From: Meghimatium bilineatum
Taxonomy: Eukaryota; Mollusca; Gastropoda; Stylommatophora; Philomycidae
DNA: 64,000 bases
Direction of reading: 5' to 3'
NCBI GenBank assembly: GCA_034231615.1
Contig: CM067310.1
Span: 7,610,010-7,674,009 of the forward strand
Shown: positions 1-11,999 of the stretch, in pieces
How positions within the stretch are numbered: position 1 is the first letter of the stretch
Layout: each line of letters begins with the position of its first letter
Notes under the pieces: generated by a model
The model's database searches: none
What the model was told of the DNA's origin: nothing
What the model saw: the letters and a program-made list of their open reading frames with translations, nothing else
Position numbers and translations under genes: made by a program

Positions 1-234
1 ACATTACGTCAACAATTTTGGGGCAAATGTTGACACCCCCACCCCCTGTCAACAACTGACAAAAATTATCTGCTTAATTAGATTAATGTTTTCGCCAGCT
101 TAATCGTGCACCCACGAGCCCCCAACTTTAAAAAATCTGAAAAGGACGTAACATCTACATAACTACACGATTTGTTTCACATTTATGGTAAATTGTTCTA
201 AATTCATGCAATTTAATTTGAGTATTGATTGATT

Positions 235-372
235 AGGAACCCCAGGAATTGCGAGCGAATAGCTCTTATTTCCTATATGCAATGGGGTGCTTTTTCTGAG
301 CTTTCTTTCATACTCCTGACTTCGACTTTCGGTGTAGTCTCCAATGTCTATTGAAGGACCTTCTACTCAGAG
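235..372 (+). repeat. Dispersed repeat, inverted copy at 31190-31332
   Basis: GGAATTGCGAGCGAATAGCT near 246 is the complement of AGCTAATCGCTCGCAATTCC near 31297. Unknown class. Confidence 0.5.
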
Positions 373-411
373 GCAGTAACATTTGAGTATAAAAACGGTA
401 AAAAAATCCAG

Positions 412-440
412 CGTCTCTCTCTCTCTCTCTCTCTCTCTCT
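412..440. repeat. CT microsatellite
   Basis: About 14 CT units. Confidence 0.5.
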
Positions 441-823
441 AATGATGACATTCATGTCCCTATCTGACATTGTTCAAGAAGCGCTTCAGATGTTCCTAGC
501 CAAATTATTGGTAGACATTCCGAAGACAAATTGTACGAAAGGTTTCAAAATGTATCCGTGTTATGCAGCATTCGGATAGGTAACTGTAAGAATTATAATA
601 TAAGTAAATACTATTAAGGTCTTATTATTATAGAAAAAAATCACAAGGCAGCACACATGATTTGAGCCAAGTCCGTACAGATGGCACCTATTCGTCTCGC
701 AACTTTAGTGAACACGTTGACTGTATATTCACACACTTTTTACTTCTAAGATTTACTATAATTTCTTAGATAAATAAAGAAACATAAAAATTGGTAAAAC
801 ACGTTTTTACGCCTACCAAAAAT

Positions 824-850
824 ACGTTTCGACCAAAAGGTCTTATCAAG
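824..850 (-). other. Hammerhead-like core motif
   Basis: On the minus strand: CTTGATAA, stem GACC-TTTT-GGTC, then GAAAC. Compared with the hammerhead core (CUGAUGA, stem II, GAAAC), C3 and G8 are changed, so cleavage is unlikely. Related copies at 41959-41984 (+) and 51367-51392 (-) share the CTATCTTGATA context. Confidence 0.5.
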
Positions 851-1080
851 ATAGGGACACTCATATAAACTCATATTATCTTCACTACCTTTGTTTATTA
901 TTAAATGTTATGATTTATATATATGCTTTACAATATTTGCTTCTCTTCGTATATCTTAACAGAAGTACATACTGAAACATCCAGCGTGTTTTCTTTATGC
1001 CATGTTTTTTTCATTAGCACTAGGCTTGTTATTGCAGCATGAAGCATTGCTTTTTTTTATACCGTTATTATACTCAAATA

Positions 1081-1345
1081 GAACCAATCTGAAGCAAGTC
1101 AGCATATTCAAATATTTGGGTACCTTAATATCATCAGAAAAGCAAGTGGTTCCATCACCTCATGAGAATGGAACCAACTCAACCAGTCCTTCGTAACTTC
1201 AACAGCAGAAGGATGGGCTACAAGGTACGATGAAGACCAAGAACTAGGTTGGTGGATACAATCAAAGAAAACCTAAGGAGACATTGGTTGACCATTACCA
1301 ATGCTACCCAAATGGCCAAAGAGAGACAAATCCGACCCTCTTCCA
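1081..1345 (+). pseudogene. LINE reverse-transcriptase fragment
   Basis: Contains VSIFKYLGTLISSE and a C-terminal-like stretch, with several frameshifts. A degraded remnant next to an AAT microsatellite. Confidence 0.5.
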
Positions 1346-1416
1346 AGAACCTTAATGTCACAAGTGAAAATGACAATTTACATATATACAGAATCTATAT
1401 ATAGAATATATATATC

Positions 1417-1417
<1 letters not shown>

Positions 1418-1454
<37 letters not shown>
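1418..1454. repeat. AAT microsatellite
   Basis: About 12 trinucleotide units. Confidence 0.5.
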
Positions 1455-1455
<1 letters not shown>

Positions 1456-1480
1456 TCAGATAGGATATGTATTTAAAGAA

Positions 1481-2125
1481 GTCAAATCTAGAATGTCCCA
1501 GGCAAAGGCAACATTTCATATGATGAAGAATGACCTACGCAATAAGTCTTGGTCAAGTGAAATTAGAGAGTTCTACGAAGCTATGAAGTACTAATTTTGG
1601 TGTATGGAAGTTTGTTGTTAGCGTTCATTCTCAAACTCCCACTGGATCTCTCTTGTTGCAGAACAGTGGCCCTGTTAGATTTTCGCGGGACGTAGTCCAG
1701 AGAATGGACGTGCACTGTGCTGCCGGTTGAACTGCTTTAGTATATCAGGACAGTTGGGGGTGTAGTTTTATAGAAGAATATTGGACAATATTTTAAAGAA
1801 CAACATGGACAGATAAAAAGTGTAATGAAGATGTCTTCGAAAAAGTTATTTAAAAAAAAATAGAACTGCTCACTGGAACCAGAAAGAGACAGTCCATAGT
1901 TTAGGAAAAATCACGAGAAGAGAAAAGATGGAGCGTATCGTGACAACAGGCAAATTGAAGAGCAAGAAGAGGTAGGGGAGGACCAAGAGAGAAGATGCTG
2001 GACAGCCTGGTATTGTGGCATGGGAGAATGTGGGTTTGGAAACTATTGATAGCAAACGAGATAGAAGGTTGTGGAAAGACAAGATAACCAACGCCACACG
2101 ACATGAACCATAAGAAGAAGAATGT
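1481..2125 (+). pseudogene. LINE C-terminal fragment interrupted by SINE-A
   Basis: Left part 1481-1615 (SRMSQAKATFHMMKN-like), right part 1755-2125 ending in RRLWKDKITNATRHEP-stop and an AGAAGAAGAA tail. A SINE-A in opposite orientation separates them (1617-1745). Confidence 0.5.
1617..1745 (-). mobile_element. SINE-A copy, head truncated
   Basis: GCGTTCATTCTCAAACTCCC to the degraded head region; splits a LINE fragment. Confidence 0.5.
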
Positions 2126-2134
2126 TGTTATTAG

Positions 2135-2424
2135 TGTGTTCTTTTTATTTGTTGGTTCTCATATTGTTTATTGTGGTGACTCCACTTTATCCTGTGTTCT
2201 TTTTATTTGTTGGTTCTCATATTGTTTATTGTGGTGACTCCACTTTATCCTGTGTTCTTTTTATTTGTGCGTTCTCATATTGTTTATTGTGGTGACTCCA
2301 CTTTATCCTGTGTTCTTTTTATTTGTGGGTTCTCATATTGTTTATTGTGGTGACTCCACTTTATCCTGTGTTCTTTTTATTTGTGGGTTCTCATGTTGTT
2401 TATTGTATTCACTCCACTTCATTC
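2135..2424. repeat. Minisatellite, 58-base unit, 5 copies
   Basis: Unit begins TGTGTTCTTTTTATTTG; starts at 2135, 2193, 2251, 2309 and 2367. Confidence 0.5.
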
Positions 2425-2499
2425 AGTTTGTCACCTACTTTTAGTTACTTGTAACACGACTCATTACATTGCGTCGATATCGCCACCTCACATGTGGTT

Positions 2500-2702
2500 G
2501 AAGCAGCTTTCCATTTACCATTGTCTGGTATCGAAGCACATCAGACATTTTATTTACCACTGTCTAGCATAGGATCACCTCAGATATTCCACGTACCATT
2601 GTCTGGTATCAAAGCATCTCATATATTGCCATTACCATTGTCTGGTATCGAAGCGAGACATTTCATCTACCATTGTCTGGTATCGAAGCACCTCAGACAT
2701 TT
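2500..2702. repeat. Minisatellite, about 43-base unit, 5 copies
   Basis: Unit contains ACCATTGTCTGGTATCGAAG; begins 75 bases after the 58-base array. Confidence 0.5.
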
Positions 2703-2759
2703 TAATATTTTGATCATTCAGCGCATTAAATTGGTCAAATTTATAAAACAATGTTAAAT

Positions 2760-3550
2760 TAATAACTAATTAAATATTATTTTCTTAACACAAATCTAAT
2801 TATTTTTTTTTACATATTCTAACAGATTCCCAGAACAGCAACGGAAATCAACAATTGTCACATCGCAACTAGCAAGTCATGTGATTAAGAGTAGCAAGTC
2901 ATGTGATTAATCTGACAAAATGGAGGCACGTGTCAAAGAGAATTATGTTAGAAAGATGTTCTAATTACTTAAGGATCTTTCACACATAATTTTATCTGAT
3001 ACGTTGCAATATCAACGATCACAAGCGGGGGAAGATGGCGGACATCGTGACAACATGCAGGTTGAAGAGAAAGAGAAGTAAAGAAAGACAAAGGAATTGT
3101 CATAAATTCTCCATTTAATTCAAGGTTTCTCAAAGTGAGCGAAAGCCGTGACAGATCGCTAAATAAAACATAACAACAGAATCAGAACAAAGCAGAATCA
3201 GCCTACTTACATCATTTTTTTTGACTATTGTTGTGATTTCGTTTGTCTCTATTTATATAATTTGTTTCGCCTGCCAACGTCAACTAACGACCGAAATGCA
3301 CGGGAATATAATAAAAAGATACAAGACCCAAAAGGCATTATTGAATTATATTGGTAGGTCTAATGGCGACAGCCACGATAAAAATACATCTTTAGGGGAC
3401 GATGAGATACTTCAAGGGGAGAGGGCTGATGCAGGATTGGGGGCAAAACAGTATTAGGGAACACGAAACACATCAAATTGTAGGCTACACAAACTATTTA
3501 AAGTACTAACTAATTTTCTGTACAGTAAGACCAGATGTATAACTGGTGAT
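2760..3550. other. No gene seen
   Basis: AT-rich sequence with a short duplicated segment (AGCAAGTCATGTGATTAAG at 2870 and 2894) and weak LINE-like traces at 3010-3100. Nothing else supported. Confidence 0.5.
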
Positions 3551-3552
3551 AT

Positions 3553-3835
3553 CTTCTTCTTCTTCTGCGTTCGTTCTTAAACTCCTGCAGATTAGCAGGA
3601 TGTAGTCCGGAGAACGAAATGTGTTGTGTCATGGTTTACAGCATTGCTGCAATATCTGTGCCTTTCGGCCTGACATATCCGACTTCATCATGGCTTTTGG
3701 TCACTGAATGTGATGGGACAGCCAACTCCATCCCATAACCTCCTTAGTCGCCTTTTACGACACGCGTGGAAGGCAAACAGTTTTGCTATTCTTTGCTCCC
3801 CTTTCGGGCCCCGGCAACACACGGGATGTTCTGTT
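3553..3835 (-). mobile_element. SINE-B copy, full length
   Basis: TCTTCTTCTTCTGCGTTCG tail end, to CCGGCAACACACGGGATG. Confidence 0.5.
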
Positions 3836-4021
3836 GATATTACTTGAACTCTTATCTAAAACTTGATATCAGCTAGCATAATTCAAACCAGTGACAAGAT
3901 TCTGGTGGCAAAAATACGATAAATATTAAAATAAAAATATCCTTCTTAAGTAAACATTTACCGAAGATGTATCTACTGCCCTGGTTTGGAGGGGGGGGGG
4001 TCACTCCTACCATGGCCCACA

Positions 4022-4620
4022 TCCCGTGGTGTTCCTGACAGATGCAAGGTCAGTGCTTCAAGCTCTCCGGTCTGGAAAACTAACATACCTGTAAAAATAA
4101 CTTAATGAACTGTCTTAACAGTATAGGGTAACCATGCAGTGGATACCCTCTCACTGTGGAATACCAGGGAATTAAGCAACAGACCAACTGGCTAAGGAAG
4201 GTGCTGACGAAGACCAACCAGACATACCAATCACCTACCATCAGGAAAAAAACATGATCGTCAATAAGAAAGCCACAAACACCAACACAAGATGACTATC
4301 ACATTATGAACAGATCAGAACAAGTTATAATTCTACGTCTCAGAACAGAACACAGCCGACTCCGCAGTCACATGTATACAAAGTTCAAGATTGGCAACAC
4401 GGCCATGTGTACATGTGGACAGGCAGCACAGAGTGCCAAACATATACTTCAAGAGTGTTCTGAGCATGAAACGCTGAGGCATACATATTGGCCAGAGGAA
4501 ACAACACTGGAATCAAAGCTCTATGGGACACTGTATGAACTACAAAAGACAGTGAGTTTTATTCAGGAGACAGAATTACAGATATAGACATGTTTCAAGT
4601 GAACGAAAGAAGAAGAAGAA
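4022..4620 (+). pseudogene. 5'-truncated copy of the same LINE (RNase H part)
   Basis: Matches the full-length element from LTDARS onward to the GAA tail, with stops and frameshifts in the RNase H part (around 4085-4175) and a better preserved C-terminal 93 codons. A 24-base satellite starts directly after its tail. Confidence 0.5.
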
Positions 4621-5345
4621 GCATATCCTATTGCAGATTCTATTACAGATCCTATTGTAAATTATATTACAGATCATATTGCAGATTCTATTACAGATCC
4701 TATTGCAGATTCTATTACGGATCCTATTGCAGATTCTATTACGGATCCTATTGCATATTCTATTACAGATCCTATTACAGATACTATTGCAGATTCTATT
4801 ACATATCATATTGCAGATTATATTACATATCCTATTGCAGATTATATTACAGATCCTATTGCAAATTATATTACAGATTCTATTGCAGATTCTATTACAG
4901 ATCCTATTGTAAATTATATTACAGATCATATTGCAGATTCTATTACAGATCCTATTACAGATACTATTGCAGATTCTATTACATATCATATTGCAGATTA
5001 TATTACAGATCCTATTGAAGATTCTATTACAGATCCTATTGCATATTATATTATGGATCCTATTGCAGATTCTATTACAGATCCTATTGCAGATTCTATT
5101 ACGGATCCTATTGCATATTCTATTACATATCCTATTGCAGATTATATTACAGATCCTATTGCAAATTATATTACAGATTCTATTGCAGATTCTAATACAG
5201 ATCCTATTGCAGATTCTATTACGGATCCTATTGCATACTCTATTACAGATCCTATTGCAGATTCTAATACAGATCCTATTGCAGATTCTATTACGGATCC
5301 TATTGCAGATTCTATTACGGATCCAATTGCAGATTCTATTACGAT
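4621..5345. repeat. Satellite, 12/24-base unit, about 60 units
   Basis: Unit CCTATTGCAGATTCTATTAC plus AGAT. It has no stop codon in several frames on both strands, producing long spurious open frames. Confidence 0.5.
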
Positions 5346-5867
5346 CCTATTAAAGATCACGTTACATATAATACACGTGTACAAATGTACACGTGTACAT
5401 TTTTCCATTAATTTTTATATTTTCCCTGTGTTACCCCAGCCCTCGCATTTCCATTATCGGGTTGTTTTCTGACAACGTATTTTTATCTTTTATATACGTC
5501 CGTGTGTCGTCTCAGTTACACGACGGAGTAGGACGTGTACTTTTGTTAGACTATGAGTTGTCGAGAACTACCTTCTCACAGATAAAGGGGTTATTCCATC
5601 ATCATCATGTGTCAAGAGCTACCTGCTCACAGATAAAGGAATTATTTCATTAGCATCACCATTTATCATTATATAAGTTTCAAACATTATCCCGCGTTTT
5701 CATCTTGCCATCAAACAGACCCATAGATAAGGGAGGAGTTTGGGCTGTTCCTTAGAAAATCTGAACATGATTTTTTTTAGGAAATTTACTAGAATGTCTG
5801 TAAAAACTCCTCTCTTGGCGATTTTTTCCACAAAATGGTCTTCAAATTTTCCATCAAATAGGGAAAT

Positions 5868-6018
5868 GTGCAGACGAAAACGGATAAATAGCGAAATGCA
5901 CACACGAAATCGAACAAATAGCGAAATGTACACACGAAAACGAACAAAATGCGAAATGTATACACGAAAACGGACAAATAATAAATGTACAAACGAAAAC
6001 GGACAAATAGTGAAATGT
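5868..6018. repeat. Minisatellite, about 27-base unit
   Basis: AAATAGCGAAATGCACACAC then GAAAACGG, about 5-6 copies. Confidence 0.5.
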
Positions 6019-6034
6019 ATTAACATTTTATGTC

Positions 6035-6150
6035 TGTAGTGATTTTCTAGGCAATATAAATACGTTAAGTAGTTTGTCACTGCTTTCTGAACGGTCCCGG
6101 TGCATAATTGCCTGTGGCGAGGATCTAACTCGGTAACTTAGCCGTCACAT
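6035..6150 (+). repeat. Dispersed repeat, direct copy at 63392-63502
   Basis: Shares GTGATTTTCTAGGCAATATA, GCTTTCTGAACGGTCC and AATTGCCTGTGG with the copy near the right end of the window. Confidence 0.5.
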
Positions 6151-6224
6151 GCGTGCTCTGTGCCATTCAACTACAGAGCCGGACTCTATCGCCACAACAG
6201 GTGATATTTTAACATTTTATATCA

Positions 6225-6535
6225 TCATCAGGTGCCATGCCGGGTGGAGTAGGTGGTCATGGCTCTCCACAGCTCTCTGTCCACAGTATTATGTATCACG
6301 GTCGTTGTTGTTTCCTTGCCGTGCCATGTTGTCAAACTGTCTAATATTTTCTCAAGTTATCGCCCTCTGTCTATGTTGCCTTCAATTTTGCCTGTTGTGA
6401 CTATGTTCTCTAAACCTGCCTGTCTCATGAAGTGGTCAAAAAAAGAAGATTGCCTTTTCCTTATATTGTTGATTAAGGTCCGTTTCGCATTTGACTCTTT
6501 CAACACCTCTAAATTAGTTTTTCTGCGTTTTATAT
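6225..6535 (-). pseudogene. Fragment of the 11280 LINE family
   Basis: Reverse complement matches the last 300 bases of the 11280-11945 element, including the GATGATGA 3' end near 6225. 5'-truncated, with small changes breaking the frame. Confidence 0.5.
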
Positions 6536-6721
6536 GTATTAATATTTTATGTAAACAAACTGGCTTATTCCCTTAGGACATATGCATAGTGACGTAGTGC
6601 ACAAAATTGTGTGATTCTAACCATGACATGAACAACACAAATTGCGCACCATAAATAAAATGTTCATGCGCACCGTGAAGAATATAAAACACGCACATCG
6701 TAAAGAATATAAAAAGTTAGT

Positions 6722-7610
6722 TAGTTAGTCGTCGGATCATCATCACTGCAAACTGGACACATCCATATTTGCTCCTATCTCTCCTTGAGTGAATCCGTCA
6801 TTACACTTCTTCTGACAGTACCGGTCCTATGCTGGTTGACCATCATTCTTCTGCCCTCTCCAAAATGTTCACTTCTAGCAACACCGCATTTCATTTCATG
6901 ATCTTTCATCCTGGACATTGAAAATGACTTATTATCCACATTAGTCTCATTTTATATCTCTTAAGAAGTTCAAAACGTCATCCATTGCCCCATCGTCCTG
7001 TGCCACATTCGTGCATGACGCCAGTTGATCCGCTCTTTCATTGTCTCGAACACCCACATGTCACAGCACGAAAATAAATGTAACCACTTTCAGCCTCGTC
7101 TTTCTTGATGCTTCAATCCACTGTTCGCAAACGAGACCCACTTGTACCTTCCTAATCATACTCATAGAGTCACTCAAGATGCAAACCTGCGTTACCGTCT
7201 GTGTGCATACCCACTCAAATGTCCTGGTCATCGCCATAGCCTCCATGGTCATGCTACTTGAAGTGACCGCAAAGGCACCACTCTCTTCCCTGATCGTTTT
7301 ACCTGCGCACTGAGCTGTGAAGGCCCAAGCACTGCGTACATGTCTAATCACAGATATATCAGTGTATATAATCACAACCCCCTCTATGATATTCTCACTG
7401 ACCACAGCCTGCACTTCTTTCTCCACAGCTGTGGGACACCATTCTCTGCCGTCCCTGCTAAGTGATATTACTACTCTCAAACAAGTTTCGAAATCTGTGG
7501 GTAGACTTATCCATTCTGCACCTACTGCCACATCCTGCAATCTGCACACGCTTAGTATGACATCCTCAGCACGTCCCATCCACGACCTCCATCTCTTGAG
7601 TCTTTAACTT
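6722..7610 (-). pseudogene. RNase H domain remnant of a LINE
   Basis: A 172-codon minus-strand frame (7061-7579) plus continuation: IIYTDISV (YTD motif), MEAMAMTR (E), ILSDSMSMIR (D), then, across a frame change, RDNERADQLAS (D). The C-terminal part to 6722 matches 30265-30610. Degraded. Confidence 0.5.
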
Positions 7611-7619
7611 TCTGTATTT

Positions 7620-8175
7620 TGGAATGCAACGGGTGTTCCTTATCTGCATATATTTGAAGTACGCCCGGGCACGGAAATAGTGTAATCTGTGCTCAGCTGT
7701 TGGACAGTCAAGTAGGTATCACATAGCTCTTGTCGATGCGTCTCTTGTACACCCAAGTATAATACGCCTTGCTGTATTCTGGATTATATCTAGTAATATA
7801 AAAAATGTGCACCGTGAAAGAATGTGCAATCAAATATTAGAAAATGCACGAATTCTGTGGTCACCTACGCCAGCATGCAATGATGATATCGGTCGGCGGG
7901 TGGTGATTCATATAAGGTACGTAGCTGCGGTATATTATGATGGGTTCTGTCCCTTGCAATATGGACACCCCCCCCCCCTCAGGGTTTAGATGCCCTTGTT
8001 CGCAGCGCAAACCACAATACCTGGTTATGTTTGACTTTGGTCTGGGTCAGATGAACGATCAATCATGCCATAATTACTTCTCAAAATCTCATTTCGTTTT
8101 CCCCCCAAAAGAACCAGTGATTCTCAAACTGTTTGTTTCCCTATTTCTGCATATCTTTGATTTACCTATGCTCAA
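7620..8175. other. No gene seen
   Basis: Continuation of degraded LINE-like sequence to about 7800, then unremarkable DNA with a C-run at 7967. Confidence 0.5.
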
Positions 8176-8179
8176 TAAT

Positions 8180-8260
8180 TGAACCAAACCAGTTGAATCA
8201 AACCAGTTGAATCAAACCAGTTGAATCAAACCAGTTGAATCAAACCAGTTGAATCAAACC
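8180..8260. repeat. Minisatellite, 15-base unit, 5 copies
   Basis: Unit GAATCAAACCAGTTG. Confidence 0.5.
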
Positions 8261-8736
8261 TTCTTGTAGAGAATCGACTCTTGTTTTTAATCTGCATTCT
8301 GCCCTTAAAGACACGGCATTATCAGCTTTAGAGTCGAATGTCCAGCTTGTAGCTTCCAATAGCTGCACAGCGTCAAAAAGTCATCTACGACTTGTACAAG
8401 CTATGAATTACTCCATCACAATATCTACACGAGAACAGCAACAGCTATTAATATCAGCGCTTTTTTTTCTGGGGATACGCCGTACAACCTCTTTTGTTTT
8501 ACAAGAATATTATTTTATTTAAGTTATGTTCAACAATTTGTAGTAGACAAAAGAAAAACCGCACAAAACTATTTGTTCATGGAAAGAAATATCAACACAA
8601 AAATGATAACGTGACAGACACAGTAGTCAATGTATTGGGTTTTATTTTCAACACGTATTGTCGTGAATTTTGAACTAACAATGTCAGTTGGATACCGGTA
8701 TATATATCAAGTGTAATGATCTAAAATTGACCGATA

Positions 8737-8945
8737 CCAATTAGACAGGAGGGTTTGGAGAACATAGTCACAGCAGGCAAGATTGAAAGCAACAGAGACA
8801 GAGGGCGACATTTGAGAAAATATTAGACAGTTTGACAACCTGGCACGGCAGGGAAACAACAAAGATAGTGATACATAATGGTGGAGATAGAGGGCTGTGG
8901 AGAGCCGTGATCAACTTCGCTAGCCGGCATGGAACCTGATGATTA
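8737..8945 (+). pseudogene. Fragment of the 11280 LINE family
   Basis: Last 200 bases only: a GGAGAACATAGTCACAGCAGG segment to a CCTGATGATTATG end. Diverged and inactive. Confidence 0.5.
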
Positions 8946-9179
8946 TGACCCATAAAAGTATAACAAAGGATTGATTCCCATTTTCAAACAGACCCGGGTA
9001 TCTAGTTTCTCCCTAGAGTTCACCGCTTGCGAGAAATTCACTCGCAATGTAAACTTCCAGTTGTGAACAGACGCAACCTTAATTATCGTGGATGATGCAA
9101 CAAATACTGGGTCAATTATCCCTTTTATTGCAACACAAAATGCTACCAATGTCAACACAAAAAACATCTTATACAAAAT

Positions 9180-9618
9180 ATCTTCATTCCAACCCTGTGC
9201 TACCAATGTCAAACATGGTCCTTAACAACAAAACATAAGAGACGCCTGGTTACAACAGAGATGAGATGTCTGAGAAAAGCCACAGGAGTGACCAGAAGAC
9301 ACAGAATTAGAGACGGGGTCATAAGAGAAAGAGTGGGTGTCATATCAATTCTACAATGCATACAAAACCAATAGATTCAATGGTTTGATCATCTGGAAAG
9401 AATGCTGTGTGGTTCATTAGTTTAGAAAGCATATATGAAGAGAGGAGAAGCAGAAAGAAGAGCCAAGGGTAGACCTAGAGTATGCTGGATCTACAACATT
9501 AAAGAGACATTACGCGAACACCAAATAACATTATCTGAAGCTGCCAGAAAAGCGAGAACAAGAACTCTCCCTAGACACCCGTAAAGGGTAAAAGAGGAAG
9601 GAAAGAAGAAGAAGATGC
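9180..9618 (+). pseudogene. LINE C-terminal fragment, GAA tail
   Basis: Encodes, with one stop, LCYQCQTWSLTT, EMRCLRKATGVTRRHRIRDG and a C-terminal domain ending near 9585, followed by AAGAAGAAGAAG. A near copy lies inverted at 18923-19373. Confidence 0.5.
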
Positions 9619-9744
9619 AACTTTAATCATGATTTTTTAAAAATTAACTAGCGAATCAAAGTATAACTCAAATTGAACAATGCTCAAAGGCATCAGACAA
9701 AGTAAATGACGCTATGAGGTTTGACGCTCAATTTTAATTGAGCT

Positions 9745-10155
9745 TTCCTTCTCCATAGCATGTATGCGCATGCGGTTGCGTCTGTGGGTCTCACCGATGG
9801 CTCACTAGACAAACTACAGATGCAACAGAAAACCTTAGTAGATGACATGCCGTTATATTGAGGTTATCTTTTTTGAAGACGCTTCATGGCACGTCATCTA
9901 TACAATCCCGTAGTCGTAACCTTCGATAACAGTTACCATGTTGTTCTGACAGACTGACGTTGTGCTTGAACTAGTTACGGGCACGGCGTGGGTGGGCGGA
10001 ACAACAAAGACACAAGTCGCAGGGGCCAGAGGTGTGCCCTGATGTAGACGTCTGTTTAGGCAGCTTTAGACTCGAAACACCATTGAGTCAAATGGCTGCT
10101 GGAACAGAGGGCGGAACACTTATGGGAATTCCCCCCGTGCTGTGAGGCCAGTATC
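9745..10155 (+). repeat. 400-base dispersed repeat with internal foldback
   Basis: Homologous (inverted) to 23750-24150, partly to 31060-31185. Contains GTAGATGACATGCC near 9838 facing GGCACGTCATCTATAC near 9887, an imperfect stem. No coding capacity; origin unknown, possibly a foldback or MITE element. Confidence 0.5.
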
Positions 10156-10170
10156 TAATCAAGAATATCA

Positions 10171-10715
10171 TGTATGCGGTGCCGGATTTACCTATAAGCT
10201 AAACAATCTATAGTTTAGGGCCCTCCACTTTCTTGGGGGCCTCCCATACAATTTTTAAAATTTCACTATCTATATATTCTTAATCGTTAAAGGGTCCCAT
10301 ACATCAAATAGATTAGGGCCCCATATCTCAAATAGCTTAGAGCCCTATCAAGTCTAAATCCATCCCTGCATATATGTACCGTGTACTTTCGTCAATGCCA
10401 AAGTAGAGAGTATTTACTATAACGAGTTAGCTGTGCTGAAACCTGGTGTAAACTCTGTGTAGAACCTCGATTCCAGATAACACAATTCAGAGCTTTGTAT
10501 ACACACAGATGAGCTAAGGGTAAATAAAAGAATGCTTTCTAGCCAAACAGGAACGGATTTAGAATTGATAAGGCCCTAAGCTTTTCGGACGTGCGGTATT
10601 TGGACAAATAATGCTGAAATATATTTAACTATATATGACAATTGCTCAGGAAAGTGGGGGGGCCCTGAGCTATAGCTTGTGTAGCTTATACGTAAATCCT
10701 GCGCTGTAGCCAAAC
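10171..10715. repeat. MITE-like region with inverted GGATTTA ends
   Basis: CCGGATTTACCTATAAGC (10171) and the complement of GCTTATACGTAAATCCTGCG (10684) form about 45-base imperfect inverted repeats ending in GGGCCC. Inner GGATTTAGA-type ends at 10350 and 10553 suggest two nested or paired elements. Confidence 0.5.
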
Positions 10716-10716
10716 A

Positions 10717-11062
10717 TTGAATTTTAAGGAATGTCTCGTATCAATCGATAAACCCGTAACCATTCAGGGTGGTAGGGTACACGTCCTCCAGCGAATTCTA
10801 TCCTCAGCGATGCGGGTGAGTGTGAAAATATCTTGTCCTGTCTATTCCTTGATGTTATCTGTCCATGCCTTTAATTTCCCTCCACTGCTTCCTCCCCCTT
10901 CGACAGTTCCCTGCAGTATTGTTTTTGACAAGGAATCGTGCCTGCATACATGTCCAAACCATGCTAGTTTTCGTCGTTTCACTATTGAAAGAAATGGTTC
11001 TTGTACACCTGCATACATCTCTACTTTATTTCTTACGTACACATTGGTCTTATGTTCCCTAT
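10717..11062 (-). pseudogene. LINE C-terminal fragment (family of 16905)
   Basis: Minus-strand match to the last third of the 16905-17826 element: RNKVEMYAGVQEP, RRKLAWFGHVCRHDSLSKT, WTDNIKE. Frameshifted toward its 3' end near 10740. Confidence 0.5.
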
Positions 11063-11279
11063 AGGAAATTCGTAGGATTCGTCTGTAGCATTTTTATGTC
11101 TCGTGTATCAACATTTTAATAAATATTTTTGAGGTAATGAATTGTGTTTGTGGGTGTTATTTGGTGTGTGTGTGGGTGAGGGCGCTGGAGAAGGGGGGGG
11201 AGGTGAGATGTCACTACTGAAAATATAGACATTTTTTTAACGCTAGTGTATCGTAACTAAGAGAAAGGCCTCTTAGTTA

Positions 11280-11945
11280 ATGGTTATTTCAAAGAAAGAA
11301 AATAACACACCTTGCAAGATCATAGTGAATGATATAGTATTAAAACAGGTCCACCAATTCAAATATCTAGGTACAATTATTACAGCAGATGGAAGAAGTT
11401 CAACAGAAATAAGATGCAGAATAGGACAGGCAAAAACAACATTCAGAAAAATGAAAAATATACTGTGTAATATGACCTTGTCATTAGAGGTGAGAAAGAG
11501 AGTTCTGCAGTGCTATATAACCCCTATACTAACATATGGGTGCGAGTCTTGGACAATAAACACACTGGAAAGTTGGATATTGGATGCAACAGAGATGTGG
11601 TTCTACAGAAGAATGCTGAGAATACCATGGACTGCCAGAAAAACTAATTTAGATGTGTTAAAAGAGTTAAATGCGAAACGGACCTTAATCAACAATATAA
11701 GAAAAAGGCAATCTTCTTTTTTTGGCCACTTCATGAGACAGGCAGGTTTAGAAAACATAATCACAACAGGCAAGATTGAAGGCACCAGAGACAGAGGGCG
11801 ACAACGTGAGAAAATATTAGACAGTTTGACAACCTGGCACGGCAAAGAAACAACAACGACTTTGATACATAATACTGTGGACAGAGAGCTGTGGAGAGCC
11901 ATGACCGCCTACGCCACCCGGCATGGCACCTGATGATGATGATGA
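11280..11945 (+). pseudogene. RTE/CR1-like LINE C-terminal fragment
   Basis: A 217-codon open frame beginning in the reverse-transcriptase thumb: FKYLGTIITADG, LTYGCESWT, then the usual C-terminal part (FGHFMRQ, GRQREKILDSL) ending RELWRAMTAYATRHGT-stop. It ends in a GATGATGATGATG run, probably its 3' simple repeat. The catalytic palm is missing (5' truncation). Copies occur at 6225-6535 and 8737-8945. Confidence 0.5.
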
Positions 11946-11999
11946 GTGTATCGTATACCCACCTATTTCGTACACACAAGAAAATCATTTTTTAAAAGG

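Noticed and set aside
4576-5472. Long open frames on both strands (up to 142 codons)
   Set aside because: They lie in a 12/24-base satellite whose unit lacks stops in several frames; the products are pure repeats.
6253-6576. 107-codon plus-strand frame (and the similar one at 11603-11902, minus)
   Set aside because: Both are antisense shadows of the same LINE C-terminus.
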